A stretch of 64,000 nucleotides of DNA from Sphingomonas sanxanigenens DSM 19645 = NX02 (GTDB taxonomy: Bacteria; Pseudomonadota; Alphaproteobacteria; Sphingomonadales; Sphingomonadaceae). Of this stretch, positions 1-8,165 are shown piece after piece. The stretch is taken from contig NZ_CP006644.1 of assembly GCF_000512205.2 (NCBI RefSeq), positions 5,036,501-5,100,500 of the forward strand, in the 5' to 3' direction. The notes beneath the pieces are model-generated. The model saw nothing but the letters and a program-made list of their open reading frames with translations, did no database searches and was not told the origin of the DNA. Both the position numbers and the translations under genes were made by a program. Every line of letters starts with the position of its first letter. Within the stretch, counting starts at the first letter, position 1.

Positions 1-39
1 AGGCTGCGGCTGGTGATGGCGCGGCTGGAAACCGAGTGA
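1..39 (+). CDS. 3' end of an unidentified protein-coding gene (partial)
   Basis: The first bases read as an open frame ending RLRLVMARLETE followed by TGA at 37-39. The gene begins outside the window, and twelve residues are too few to assign a family. It lies on the same strand as the next gene, with a 43-base gap. Confidence 0.5.
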   Translation, partial: RLRLVMARLETE

Positions 40-82
40 AGGGCGGCCCAGCCATTGCGGTCGCGATGGGGGACGAAGGCAT

Positions 83-925
83 ATGATACGGTGGATGGGC
101 GCGGCGGCGCTGGCGACTGGGCTGGTGGGGCCTGCCCCTCCCGCGCATGCGGGCATTCCGGTATCGCAGCAAATGACCTGCGCGATCGGCAGTGAGAGCT
201 TCGCGTTCGAGACGACCGCATCCTATTCCACCTTCGGCGAACGCCCCGACGGGCGTCCCTATGGCAGCTGGTTCTTCCCGCTCGCGCTCCCCGTGTGTCC
301 TGGAAACGGCCTCGTCATGTATCGCCCGTTCACCGACGACGAGAAATTCCGCTTGCCGGCATTGCTCGCGAGTGCCGACTTCAAGGCGCTCGCGGGTGAG
401 ACAGCCTATTATCGCGCCTGGTGGATCGAGAAGGCGCTGGTGCCCGCTTCCGACGAGGCGGCCTGGCTGTTGCTCTCGGCGGTTTGGGAAGCATCGGACC
501 AAGCGGCGCCGGCCGACGCTCGCTGGTCGCCGCGCCACACGCGCTATCGCGACAGCTTCATCGCAGAGGCCGATGCGCAACGTGCCCGTGCCCGGCCCGG
601 CACGCCGATCTGGCTGGCGCTGTCCTACCGCGCGGCCAATGCCGAGCGCGAGTCGGGCCGTTTCGATGCGGCCGCGCAGCGGCTGCGGGCGATCGCCGAC
701 GCGCCGGAAATATCCGGTGCGAACGAGAAGGATATGAAGAACAGCCGCGGGTGGAAAGGCCGGGCGGCTAAGCTCATGGCGACGGTCGCGCAACGCAACA
801 CCGCCTTGGAACCGGTCGCCATGCTCCCGCCAGGCCAGGCGAAATATCTGTGCGAACGGCAGCGCGCTGCGCTCGACCCGATCGATCAGGCGGCGTGCGA
901 CGCGCTGCCGAAGGCCGGGGGATAA
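83..925 (+). CDS. exported protein of unknown function
   Basis: A 280-residue protein with an N-terminal signal-peptide-like stretch (about residues 5-24, ending AHAG), so probably periplasmic. The mature part is rich in Trp, Tyr and Arg, and has a Cys pair early in the mature chain and further cysteines near the C-terminus, suggesting disulfides. The last third resembles a helical, TPR-like segment (YRAANAERESGRFDAAAQRL), but I would not assign a TPR family from this. The ATG at 83 follows a purine-rich GGGGGACGAAGG. I do not recognise a named family. Confidence 0.75.
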   Translation: MIRWMGAAALATGLVGPAPPAHAGIPVSQQMTCAIGSESFAFETTASYSTFGERPDGRPYGSWFFPLALPVCPGNGLVMYRPFTDDEKFRLPALLASADFKALAGETAYYRAWWIEKALVPASDEAAWLLLSAVWEASDQAAPADARWSPRHTRYRDSFIAEADAQRARARPGTPIWLALSYRAANAERESGRFDAAAQRLRAIADAPEISGANEKDMKNSRGWKGRAAKLMATVAQRNTALEPVAMLPPGQAKYLCERQRAALDPIDQAACDALPKAGG

Positions 926-980
926 AGCGGCGGGATCTGCGAGGACGGGCCGATACCGTCCGATATCGCCGGTGGCTGGG

Positions 981-1448
981 TCAGCGCACTACGCTGCGAA
1001 AGGTGACGCTGCCCGCCTCGCCCGCGGGCAGCACACGGCGCCAGCGCAGGTGCGTCACATCCTCCGGCCGGGCGGCGCGCAGGCGGCCCGACAGGTCGCG
1101 CCGCGTCAGCGTTGCAAGCGCGCCCCAGCTTCGGCCGCCATCGACCGAGACGATCGCGCCGGGATCGCTGCTGTCCTCGAAGCGGAGCGGCCGCGGCAGC
1201 GGGTTGGTGATGGTGAAGGCGGACCGCGCCCGATCGCCGACGGTGCGATAGGAGAGCACGAACACCAGCCGGTCGCCGCGCGTCACCGTCTCCGGCGTTT
1301 CCAGCACGATGCGCGTCGCGCCATGGGCATCGGCGACGGCGCGCTCGACGAACATGGCGCTGCTCAACGCCACCTCGCCATCCGCCGCGCCACGGGGCGC
1401 GGCACCGATCAGCGTCAGCGGCACCAGCGCCGCGATTGCCTTCTTCAT
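981..1448 (-). CDS. exported protein with a DUF11-like beta-sandwich domain
   Basis: A 155-residue protein. A short signal peptide (MKKAIAALVPLTLIGAAPRG) precedes one domain that reads like the conserved-repeat / DUF11-type surface-protein module: VTRGDRLVFVLSYR, then FTITNPLPRPLRFEDSSD and WRRVLPAGEAGSVTFRSVVR. Such modules usually belong to large adhesins; here one stands alone after a signal peptide. The ATG at 1448 has a good upstream AGGGG, so I prefer it to longer starts. Function is unknown. Confidence 0.7.
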   Translation of the reverse strand: MKKAIAALVPLTLIGAAPRGAADGEVALSSAMFVERAVADAHGATRIVLETPETVTRGDRLVFVLSYRTVGDRARSAFTITNPLPRPLRFEDSSDPGAIVSVDGGRSWGALATLTRRDLSGRLRAARPEDVTHLRWRRVLPAGEAGSVTFRSVVR

Positions 1449-1523
1449 AGCCCCTCCGTCCTGTGGTCCCGTCCCGCCCGGTCTGCGACCGATCGGGAGC
1501 GGGTTCGCTCGGGCGCCGCGCGG

Positions 1524-1568
1524 GCTTATCCAGGTGCGATGAAGCATATTCATCGCACCTGGATAAGC
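1524..1568. repeat. 20-bp perfect inverted repeat with 5-base loop
   Basis: The left arm GCTTATCCAGGTGCGATGAA (1524-1543) is exactly complementary to the right arm (1549-1568) across the loop GCATA. It lies in the 357-base non-coding stretch 1449-1805 and has no T-run after it, so it is not a standard terminator. Immediately downstream, GCGGCCGC followed by CTCCCCCC occurs twice at close spacing. I see no gene in the rest of this stretch; it should also hold the promoters of the divergent flanking genes. Confidence 0.8.
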
Positions 1569-1805
1569 GGCCGCCGGCTCCCCCCGAAGCCAGCGGCCGC
1601 TCCCCCCAGAAGTCCGCGACCGACCCCATCCCCACACAGCGGGATCGATCGCCACCCGTTCGATCTGCATCTGCCGCGCGCACGCGAAATGGTGCATAGC
1701 GCCTGACAGGCATCGAACCGGCGGGATCATCGTGCACGCAAGAAGCGAACAGACAGTTAATGTCGCCATGCCAATTTATCGTTTCGATCGAAAGGGTAGC
1801 CGTCC

Positions 1806-3002
1806 GTGCTGAGCGACGAGGACCATCATGGCGAGGATCACCATGAGGGCATGCTCACCCCCGTCGAGCAGGTGGGGCTGCGCCGCGCCGCGTTGCGGCG
1901 TGACCGGCTGCTCGCCGCGCTGACGCTGATCGCCGGCGTCGGGCTGATCGTCGGCCTGCCCTTCGCGCTGAAAGCGGGCGCCGAATTCTTCCTGCCGGTC
2001 ACGGCGGCGCTGGTGGTCGCGATCGCCTTCGTGCCCGCGCTCGAATGGTTCGAGCGTCGACGCGTGCCATCCGGCCTCGCCGCGATGCTGTGCGTGCTCG
2101 CCTTCCTGTTCATCGCCAACATCGCACTGGCGGCGATCGTGGTGCCCGCAACCGAATGGTTCCAGCTTTTCCCGGACCGAATCGGCCGAATCCAGGCCAA
2201 TGTCGCGCCGCTGATCGAGCTCTATTCGAACCTGCAGGACTATCTCGACCGCGCGCTGCGCACGCTGGAAAGCGGCCGCGTCGGCTCGGCGCGCACGGCC
2301 GCAGTGGAGCCGCCGAGTTCGATCCTGGAACTCGCCGCCACCTCGGCGCCGACCGCAATCATCCAGATGTTCTTCGGCCTGCTGGTGATCTTCTTCTTCC
2401 TCTCGGGCTGGACGCGGCTGCGCGCGCGCACGATCACCAGCCGGGGCAGCTTCGGCGGCGCGATGGCGACGGCGCGGGTCATCCAGAACGTGGTCGACGC
2501 GACCTCCGCCTATCTCGGCACGATCACGACGATCAATTTCAGCCTCGGCCTGCTCGTCTCGGCGGGGCTGTGGCTGATCGACATGCCTTCCCCGCTGATG
2601 TGGGGCGGCATCGTGATGATCCTCAACTATATCCCCTATCTGGGGCCGATCCTCGCCGCCTTCCTGCTGGCGGTGGGCGGGCTGATGACCTTTTCGGACA
2701 TCTGGTTGGCGCTGATGCCCGCGATCATCTTCATCGGCCTGCACCTGGTGGAGGCGAATGCGATCACCCCGCTGATCGTGGGGCGGCGGCTGACGATCAA
2801 TCCGCTGTCGATTCTCGTCTCGATCAGCTTCTGGGGCTGGGTGTGGGGCGCGCCAGGCGCACTGCTCGCGGTGCCGCTGCTGATCATCATCCAGACCGTC
2901 GCTTCGGCCGCCGGCAAGCCGGACATCGCCGGATTCCTGTTCGAAAGCGGCACCTTGACCGGCCGGCGCGACGACGAGGCGGGCGCCGAAGACCTTGTTT
3001 GA
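1806..3002 (+). CDS. AI-2E family transporter / PerM-like inner-membrane permease
   Basis: A 398-residue polytopic membrane protein. Paired hydrophobic segments lie near residues 36-75 and 95-120, a polar amphipathic stretch spans about 120-180, and a cluster of membrane segments follows, with the family signature region MPSPLMWGGIVMILNYIPYLGP and then LHLVEANAITPLIVGRRL. This matches the AI-2E transporter (formerly UPF0118) family in length and order. Substrate is unknown; only some members export autoinducer-2. The GTG start at 1806 is favoured by AAAGGG eight bases upstream. The N-terminus is His/Asp/Glu-rich (DEDHHGEDHHEG), which could bind metal. Confidence 0.9.
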   Translation: MLSDEDHHGEDHHEGMLTPVEQVGLRRAALRRDRLLAALTLIAGVGLIVGLPFALKAGAEFFLPVTAALVVAIAFVPALEWFERRRVPSGLAAMLCVLAFLFIANIALAAIVVPATEWFQLFPDRIGRIQANVAPLIELYSNLQDYLDRALRTLESGRVGSARTAAVEPPSSILELAATSAPTAIIQMFFGLLVIFFFLSGWTRLRARTITSRGSFGGAMATARVIQNVVDATSAYLGTITTINFSLGLLVSAGLWLIDMPSPLMWGGIVMILNYIPYLGPILAAFLLAVGGLMTFSDIWLALMPAIIFIGLHLVEANAITPLIVGRRLTINPLSILVSISFWGWVWGAPGALLAVPLLIIIQTVASAAGKPDIAGFLFESGTLTGRRDDEAGAEDLV

Positions 3003-3023
3003 AAAACGCGCCGCAAGACGCGC

Positions 3024-3052
3024 TTGACAGTCCGGCGAGCCTCCCCTAGTGG
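3024..3052 (+). promoter_or_regulatory. sigma70-type promoter of the first tRNA-Asp
   Basis: TTGACA (3024-3029), a 17-base spacer and TAGTGG (3047-3052). The predicted start near 3059 leaves a short leader before the tRNA at 3073. The second copy has only a weaker TTGAAC upstream and no clear -10. Confidence 0.6.
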
Positions 3053-3072
3053 CCACGCCTCCAACGCACCAA

Positions 3073-3149
<77 letters not shown>

Positions 3150-3151
3150 CT

Positions 3152-3173
3152 CTTCAACTTCCCAAGGTTGAAG
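3152..3173 (+). terminator. hairpin after tRNA-Asp copy 1
   Basis: CTTCAAC (3152-3158) pairs with GTTGAAG (3167-3173) immediately after the CCA end. A closely related stem follows the second tRNA copy, which supports a role in 3'-end formation. There is no long T-run. Confidence 0.5.
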
Positions 3174-3394
3174 GTGGCGCCTTCCGCTTCCCGATCATGC
3201 CGTTGGACGTGGCCCCATTCGATCCCGGCAGACGGCGTCCTCGCCCTCATTCGCAGCGCCATGCGCTAACGCCGAACGGGTTGCGGCATTCCCTCGCCGC
3301 CCAAATCGACATGTGCCGCATTTCCGATTGAACCGCCGCGCACATGCTGCCAAGAGCGCGCGGCGCGGCGGCGAATCCCGCCGCAGGACCCCAA

Positions 3395-3471
<77 letters not shown>

Positions 3472-3472
3472 T

Positions 3473-3494
3473 TTTCAACGCTGCAATGTTGAAG
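3473..3494 (+). terminator. hairpin after tRNA-Asp copy 2
   Basis: TTCAAC and GTTGAA form a stem just after the tRNA, like the one following copy 1. T-run is weak. The 180 bases between here and the next gene hold nothing else recognisable. Confidence 0.45.
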
Positions 3495-3652
3495 ATGGCA
3501 CTTTCGCCCGCGCCCGACGAAAAGCCGACCGGACGGCCTTCCATACGACCACGTTATGGCACGTCGCGTGCGCGCCCACGTCTCATGCTGAGGCAGGGCG
3601 TCTGTCGACGCGCGTCAGCTGGACGCTGCCGCGCGGCATATCGCAAGGTCCC

Positions 3653-4267
3653 TCAACGGGTCTCCAACTCGCGTGCCTGCACCAGGTGCCGGTTGATCTC
3701 GGGGATGCGATCCCGCGCCAATTCCTTCAGCGCAGCGATGTTGCCCGATACCGCATAGCTTTGCAGCGTCACCATCGCAGTCTCATGCGCCGAGACCTGA
3801 GCGCGCAGATAGGCGCCGGCAAAGGCGTCGTCGTCGGTATCGCGCAGCGCATCCAGGCGCGCGCGCATGTCGATCGGCAGCGTCGCATCGAGCGTGAGCG
3901 GTGGCGTCAGCCGCCCGGTGGCGGCGCGCAGCCCGGCAAGCGCTCGCTGATGCTCGTCGATCATCGAACGAGCGAAGGCACGGACGTCCACCGCCGCCGG
4001 CCGGCGCGCAGCCAGTTCGGACGTCGCGATGATGAAGGCGTCGATCGTCGCGGCGCGGTCGATGAAATCCTGTGCATCGACCACGGTCGGCGCCCGCGTG
4101 GGGCGCGGCGCCGGTTCGGGCTCCGCGGCCGGTTCCTCGACGAGCAGGTTGCGCGTCGCATCCCGGCGCTGCGGGTCACCGCAGGACGCGAGCGACGCCA
4201 GAGCGGCGCCCAGGCCCGCCATCGTCCCCAGCGCGGCCATCCGCCGCGCGATCCGCAACCCCGCCAT
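3653..4267 (-). CDS. DUF4142-family lipoprotein
   Basis: A 204-residue protein with a lipoprotein-type signal (LGAALASLASCGDP; lipidated Cys about residue 27) and a proline/glutamate-rich linker. The helical domain has the DUF4142 pattern: DAQDFIDRAATIDAFIIATSELAA, then FARSMIDEHQRA, then YLRAQVSAHETAMVTLQSYA. DUF4142 belongs to the four-helix, ferritin-like group and is often stress-linked; its activity is not established. The ATG at 4267 is preceded by AGGGAG. In-frame starts further upstream would put arginine-rich residues before the signal and are unlikely. The 194 bases upstream, to 4461, contain no gene. Confidence 0.85.
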   Translation of the reverse strand: MAGLRIARRMAALGTMAGLGAALASLASCGDPQRRDATRNLLVEEPAAEPEPAPRPTRAPTVVDAQDFIDRAATIDAFIIATSELAARRPAAVDVRAFARSMIDEHQRALAGLRAATGRLTPPLTLDATLPIDMRARLDALRDTDDDAFAGAYLRAQVSAHETAMVTLQSYAVSGNIAALKELARDRIPEINRHLVQARELETR

Positions 4268-4461
4268 CCCGTTGCTCCCTCTATGTTTCGTCCGGACGCG
4301 CCCTTCCCATGCGGCGACAACGCCGCGCTGCCAACCCCCGCCGGCCCGAAGGCGCCCTGCCATCAACGCACCGGCCGCACGAATGGCGCAGCGCGTCGCG
4401 CCGGTGCGTCATCGAGGATGCTTTCCTTTGCCGCCACCCGGTGCGATGCGGCCGGCAGGGA

Positions 4462-4668
4462 TCAGCGCCAGCGGCCGGTTTCCATCCAGCGCAGCAGCGG
4501 CTTGAGCGGCGCGATCCAGACGATCCCAGCGACCACATAGATCAGCAGTTGCACCAGCACCGGCAACCGCCCGATCGTGGCCGAGAAGGATCCGACGATC
4601 ACCATCACAAGCAGGATAAGCGCGAGAATCAGGAACATGCCGAACGGCTTGCGCCAACTTGGCGTCAT
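4462..4668 (-). CDS. DUF2842 small membrane protein
   Basis: A 68-residue protein with two hydrophobic segments (about 10-30 and 36-56) and a positively charged C-terminus (KPLLRWMETGRWR). This matches the short alphaproteobacterial DUF2842 family, whose function is unknown. Its ATG overlaps the stop of the upstream cyclo-ligase gene (ATGA), so the two are translationally coupled. Confidence 0.85.
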   Translation of the reverse strand: MTPSWRKPFGMFLILALILLVMVIVGSFSATIGRLPVLVQLLIYVVAGIVWIAPLKPLLRWMETGRWR

Positions 4669-5270
4669 GCCCCCGCCCCTTCGGCGCGCGGCCCCGCGAT
4701 CCACTCACGCTCGGTCAGCACCGCGTCCAGCGGCATGTCCCACGTCTCCCGCGGAAGCGAGTCAGCCTCTTGCGCGGCCCAGGCGACGCCGATGCGCAGC
4801 GCCCGGGGGTTCGCGGCGAAGGCGCGGTCATAATGGCCGGCGCCCTGCCCCAGCCGGTTGAGCGCTCGGTCGAAACCGACCAGCGGCGTCAGGATCAGGT
4901 CCGGCGCCACCTCGCGGCCCGCGGCATCGGGCTGCCGCAGCCCCAGCGGGCCGACGACCAGCAGCGATCCAGGCCGCCAGGCGATGAACCGCACCGGATC
5001 GGCGCGCGAGACGATGTGCGGCAGCGCCGTATTGCAGCCCATCGCCGTCGCCTGCGCGAGCAGACGCAGGGGATCGGCTTCGTCGCCCAGCGGCACATAG
5101 GCAGCCACGGTCCGCGCGCGGCGCATCAGCGCGGCCAACGGCCCCGGCGCGATGCCAAAGGTGAGCGCGCGGATCGCAGGCGGCAGCGCCGCGAGATGCG
5201 CGGCGCGGCGCTCACGCAGCGCGGCGCGCAACGCGCGTTTGTCCGTCACCGCTTCGTCACCCGCGTTCAT
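4665..5270 (-). CDS. 5-formyltetrahydrofolate cyclo-ligase
   Basis: A 201-residue protein of the 5-FCL (MTHFS) family, which uses ATP to turn 5-formyl-THF into 5,10-methenyl-THF in the cytosol. The signature is visible: an N-terminal basic helix (KRALRAALRERRAA), the substrate region DLILTPLVGFD, and the nucleotide loop RLGQGAGHYDR, a variant of GxGxGYYDR. It lies just downstream of the 6S RNA, the same order as in many proteobacteria, and overlaps the DUF2842 gene by four bases. Confidence 0.93.
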   Translation of the reverse strand: MNAGDEAVTDKRALRAALRERRAAHLAALPPAIRALTFGIAPGPLAALMRRARTVAAYVPLGDEADPLRLLAQATAMGCNTALPHIVSRADPVRFIAWRPGSLLVVGPLGLRQPDAAGREVAPDLILTPLVGFDRALNRLGQGAGHYDRAFAANPRALRIGVAWAAQEADSLPRETWDMPLDAVLTEREWIAGPRAEGAGA

Positions 5271-5296
5271 CGGACAATCCCGGCGATGGAGGGAAA

Positions 5297-5466
5297 AAAG
5301 TTGGCGGGACCACCATGGCCGTTTGCCGGGATATCCACTGACGCCGAGAACGTCAGGTGGGGACCATATAAGTCAGACCAGGATCCGCTCAGGGACAGCC
5401 CCCATGGATGATGAATAGCCTCAGGGATTATCGAAGGCTCGCACCGGGCAGTACCCGCCGCCACCT
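5297..5466 (-). ncRNA. ssrS: 6S RNA (RNA polymerase-binding regulatory RNA)
   Basis: The 198-base gap between zapA and the cyclo-ligase gene, read on the minus strand, folds like 6S RNA. The 5' GGCGGGTACTGCCCGGTGCG is followed by GAGCCTTCGATAATCCCTGA and, on the opposite arm, GAGCGGATCCTGGTCTGACT. The 3' part GTCCCGCCAAC closes the long helix against the 5' GGCGGG and is followed by TTTTTT. 6S RNA imitates an open promoter and binds sigma70 polymerase. The zapA - 6S - cyclo-ligase order also occurs in enterobacteria. The ends are estimated from the closing stem, to within about ten bases. Confidence 0.88.
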
Positions 5467-5468
5467 AT

Positions 5469-5795
5469 CTAGGATGTCGGCGCGACGCCCTCAAGCCCCG
5501 CACGCAGAGTTTCGAGCCGGCCGGCGAGTCGCTCCAGCGTCTCGGCGAGCGCTACGTCCGATCCGCCACCCGATCCGGCGGCCGCCGCGGTATCGCGCAG
5601 ATCGGCCAGTTCGTCCGCCAGCAGCAGCGCTGCGAACAGCAATTGCCGCGTTTCGTTGACGGTGCCGAGGCCGCGACCGGCCTCGCGCGCCTTGCCGTCG
5701 ACGATCAGCGCCATCCTGCGAAGATGTGCCTCCTCGCCATCGCGGCACATCACCTTGTGGGTGCGGCCGGCAATCTCGATCGCGACCTCAGCCAT
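5469..5795 (-). CDS. zapA: cell division protein ZapA
   Basis: A 108-residue cytosolic protein. The N-terminal beta region AEVAIEIAGRTHKVMCRDGEEAHLRRMA is the ZapA head, and the C-terminal half is a helical coiled coil (LGTVNETRQLLFAALLLADELADL), as in proteins that bundle FtsZ at the division site. The ATG lies inside the end of the upstream small gene (ATGGCTGA overlap). The C-terminal tail is Gly/Ala-rich. Confidence 0.88.
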   Translation of the reverse strand: MAEVAIEIAGRTHKVMCRDGEEAHLRRMALIVDGKAREAGRGLGTVNETRQLLFAALLLADELADLRDTAAAAGSGGGSDVALAETLERLAGRLETLRAGLEGVAPTS

Positions 5796-6024
5796 GATCG
5801 TCTTCGCCGGCCGGCGCCGCTGCTGCGGCAAGCAGCGCATCGATTGCGCCAAGCGCCACTTCCGCCTCGCTGCGCAAGGCCGCATGCCGCTGCTCGAGCG
5901 CGGCATGCGCCATCGGATCGACACCCGCCGGCGCTTCGGGGCGTGGCGTGGCTGTCCAGCGCTCGATACCCTCGACTGCCCTTTCGATCCTTGCGATCGC
6001 GACGCTGATCCGGTCGTCCGCCAT
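5788..6024 (-). CDS. small coiled-coil protein upstream of zapA, unknown function
   Basis: A 78-residue soluble protein (MADDRISVAIARIERAVEGI and onward) made almost entirely of amphipathic helix, probably a coiled coil. It is the first gene of the zapA operon and overlaps zapA by eight bases. Small helical proteins in this position are common in sphingomonads, and a cell-division role is a reasonable guess from context only. The start at 6024 is preferred because longer forms add an arginine-rich lead without a ribosome site. Promoters for this gene and for divergent tkt must lie in 6025-6170. Confidence 0.7.
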   Translation of the reverse strand: MADDRISVAIARIERAVEGIERWTATPRPEAPAGVDPMAHAALEQRHAALRSEAEVALGAIDALLAAAAAPAGEDDHG

Positions 6025-6170
6025 TCCTGCCGCCCCTAGCACAGCCACGGGAGGGAGCAAGCGGCCCCACCGGTTGACGCTTCGCCTTCGCCACGACAAA
6101 GGAGCGCTGCCGAAAGACACGACTCGCGGCGGCCCGGGGCCTCCGGCCCGCGCTGCACCAGGGGAGCATC

Positions 6171-8153
6171 ATGACCGCGACGACCGACTCCGTTTCGCGC
6201 CTGCAGATGGCGAATGCGATCCGTGCGCTGGCCATGGACGGCGTCGAAGCCGCCAACAGCGGCCACCCCGGCATGCCGATGGGCATGGCCGATGTCGCGA
6301 CGACATTGTTCTGCGATTATCTGAAGTTCGATCCCGCCGATCCGCGCTGGGCCGATCGCGACCGCTTCGTGCTCTCCGCCGGCCATGGCTCGATGCTGAT
6401 CTATGCGCTGCTGCACCTGACCGGCTATGCGCGGCCGACGATCGAGGACATCAGCCGCTTCCGCAGGCTGCACAGCCCGTGCGCCGGCCACCCCGAGAAT
6501 TTCGAACTCGCCGGCATCGAGGCGACCACCGGGCCGCTGGGCTCCGGCCTCGCCACCGCGGTCGGCATGGCGATCGCCGAGCGTCACCTCAACGCGAATT
6601 ATGGCGACGACCTCGTCGATCACCGCACCTGGGTGATCGCGGGCGACGGCTGCCTGATGGAAGGCGTCAACCATGAGGCGGTCGGCCTTGCCGGGCATCT
6701 CAAGCTCGGCCGCCTGATCGTGCTATGGGACGATAACCGCATCACCATCGACGGCGCGGTCGACCTGTCGTCGAGCGAGGATGTCGTCGCCCGCTACGAT
6801 GCGTCGGGCTGGCACACCGTGCGCTGCGATGGCCATGACGAGGCCAGCATCAAGGCGGCACTGGACGAAGCGATCGCCGACGACCGGCCCTCGCTGGTCG
6901 CCTGCCGCACGATCATCGGCAAGGGCGCACCCAACAAGCAGGGCACCTCGGCGACGCATGGCGCAGCGCTGGGCGCCGCCGAAGTCGCCGCCGCGCGCGA
7001 AACGCTCGGCTGGACGTCCGAGCCGTTCGTGATCCCCGCCGACATCGCCGCCGCATGGGCCGAGGCCGGCCGCCGCGGCGCCGCGACCAATGCCGACTGG
7101 CAGGCGCGCGCGGGTGCAGCCGCCAAGGGGGCCGATTTCGTGGCGCGGATGGCGGGCGAATTCGAAGCAACCGGCTGGCTGAAGCCCTATGTCGATGCGC
7201 TGATCGCCGAGCCCAAGACGGTGGCGACGCGCAAGGCATCCGAAATGGCGCTGGAGGCGATCACCGCCGCGATCCCGGCGACGCTGGGCGGTTCGGCCGA
7301 TCTCACCGGCTCCAACAACACGCGCACCAAGTCGACTCCGCCGCTGACCGCCGCACATTATGGCGGCCGCTATCTGCACTATGGCATTCGCGAGTTCGGC
7401 ATGGGGCTGGCGATGAACGGCATGGCGCTGCACGGCGGCATCGTGCCTTATGGCGGCACTTTCCTGGTGTTCGCCGACTATTGCCGCGCCGCGATCCGCC
7501 TCTCGGCGCTGCAGAACGCGCAGGTCGTCTATGTGCTGACGCATGATTCGATCGGTCTCGGCGAGGATGGCCCGACGCACCAGCCGATCGAGCATATGAT
7601 GAGCCTGCGCGTCATCCCCAATCTCGACGTCTATCGCCCCGCCGACGTGATCGAGACCGCGGAATGCTGGGCGCTCGCGCTGGAGCGGCGTGACGGTCCC
7701 GCGGTGATCGCGCTGACCCGCCAGAACCTGCCGCAGCTTCGCCTCGAAGCGTCGGAGAACTTGTCGGCCAAGGGCGCCTATCGCCTGAAGGCCGCGGAGG
7801 GTGACCGCAAGGTGGTGCTGATCGCCACCGGTTCCGAAGTGGAAATCGCGGTTGCCGCTGCGAAGGCGCTTGAAGAAGCCGGGGTGGGTGCCGATGTGGT
7901 TTCCATGCCGAACTGGCGCCATTTCGATGCACAGCCGGCCGACTACAAGCGCAACCTGCTTCCCGCCGACATGCTCAAGGTCTCGATCGAGGCCGGCACG
8001 ACGATGGGCTGGGAACGCTATGTCGGCCTCGATGGCCTCCGCTTCGGTATCGACCGGTTCGGCGCATCCGCGCCGGCGAAGGATCTGTACGAATATTTCG
8101 GCCTCACGGCCGCAACGATCGCGCCGCAAATCCTCTCGGCGCTGGGCAAGTAG
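6171..8153 (+). CDS. tkt: transketolase
   Basis: A 660-residue thiamine-diphosphate enzyme that moves two-carbon units in the pentose phosphate pathway. Visible landmarks: ANSGHPGMPMGMA with the catalytic His near residue 30, the TPP/Mg motif GDGCLMEG (about 157) ending in the Asn of WDDNRI, the pyrimidine-domain region GIREFGMGLAMNG, and THDSIGLGEDGPTHQPIE. Length is normal for the family. It opens a run with gap (12-base gap), a MOSC gene and pgk, so it is probably co-transcribed with glycolytic genes. Confidence 0.97.
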   Translation: MTATTDSVSRLQMANAIRALAMDGVEAANSGHPGMPMGMADVATTLFCDYLKFDPADPRWADRDRFVLSAGHGSMLIYALLHLTGYARPTIEDISRFRRLHSPCAGHPENFELAGIEATTGPLGSGLATAVGMAIAERHLNANYGDDLVDHRTWVIAGDGCLMEGVNHEAVGLAGHLKLGRLIVLWDDNRITIDGAVDLSSSEDVVARYDASGWHTVRCDGHDEASIKAALDEAIADDRPSLVACRTIIGKGAPNKQGTSATHGAALGAAEVAAARETLGWTSEPFVIPADIAAAWAEAGRRGAATNADWQARAGAAAKGADFVARMAGEFEATGWLKPYVDALIAEPKTVATRKASEMALEAITAAIPATLGGSADLTGSNNTRTKSTPPLTAAHYGGRYLHYGIREFGMGLAMNGMALHGGIVPYGGTFLVFADYCRAAIRLSALQNAQVVYVLTHDSIGLGEDGPTHQPIEHMMSLRVIPNLDVYRPADVIETAECWALALERRDGPAVIALTRQNLPQLRLEASENLSAKGAYRLKAAEGDRKVVLIATGSEVEIAVAAAKALEEAGVGADVVSMPNWRHFDAQPADYKRNLLPADMLKVSIEAGTTMGWERYVGLDGLRFGIDRFGASAPAKDLYEYFGLTAATIAPQILSALGK

Positions 8154-8165
8154 GAGCTACGGAAC

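Noticed and set aside
1776-3056. 426-codon open frame antisense to the AI-2E permease
   Set aside because: Composition is Arg/Asp/His-rich as expected from the antisense of a high-GC gene; no domain, and the permease frame is clearly real.
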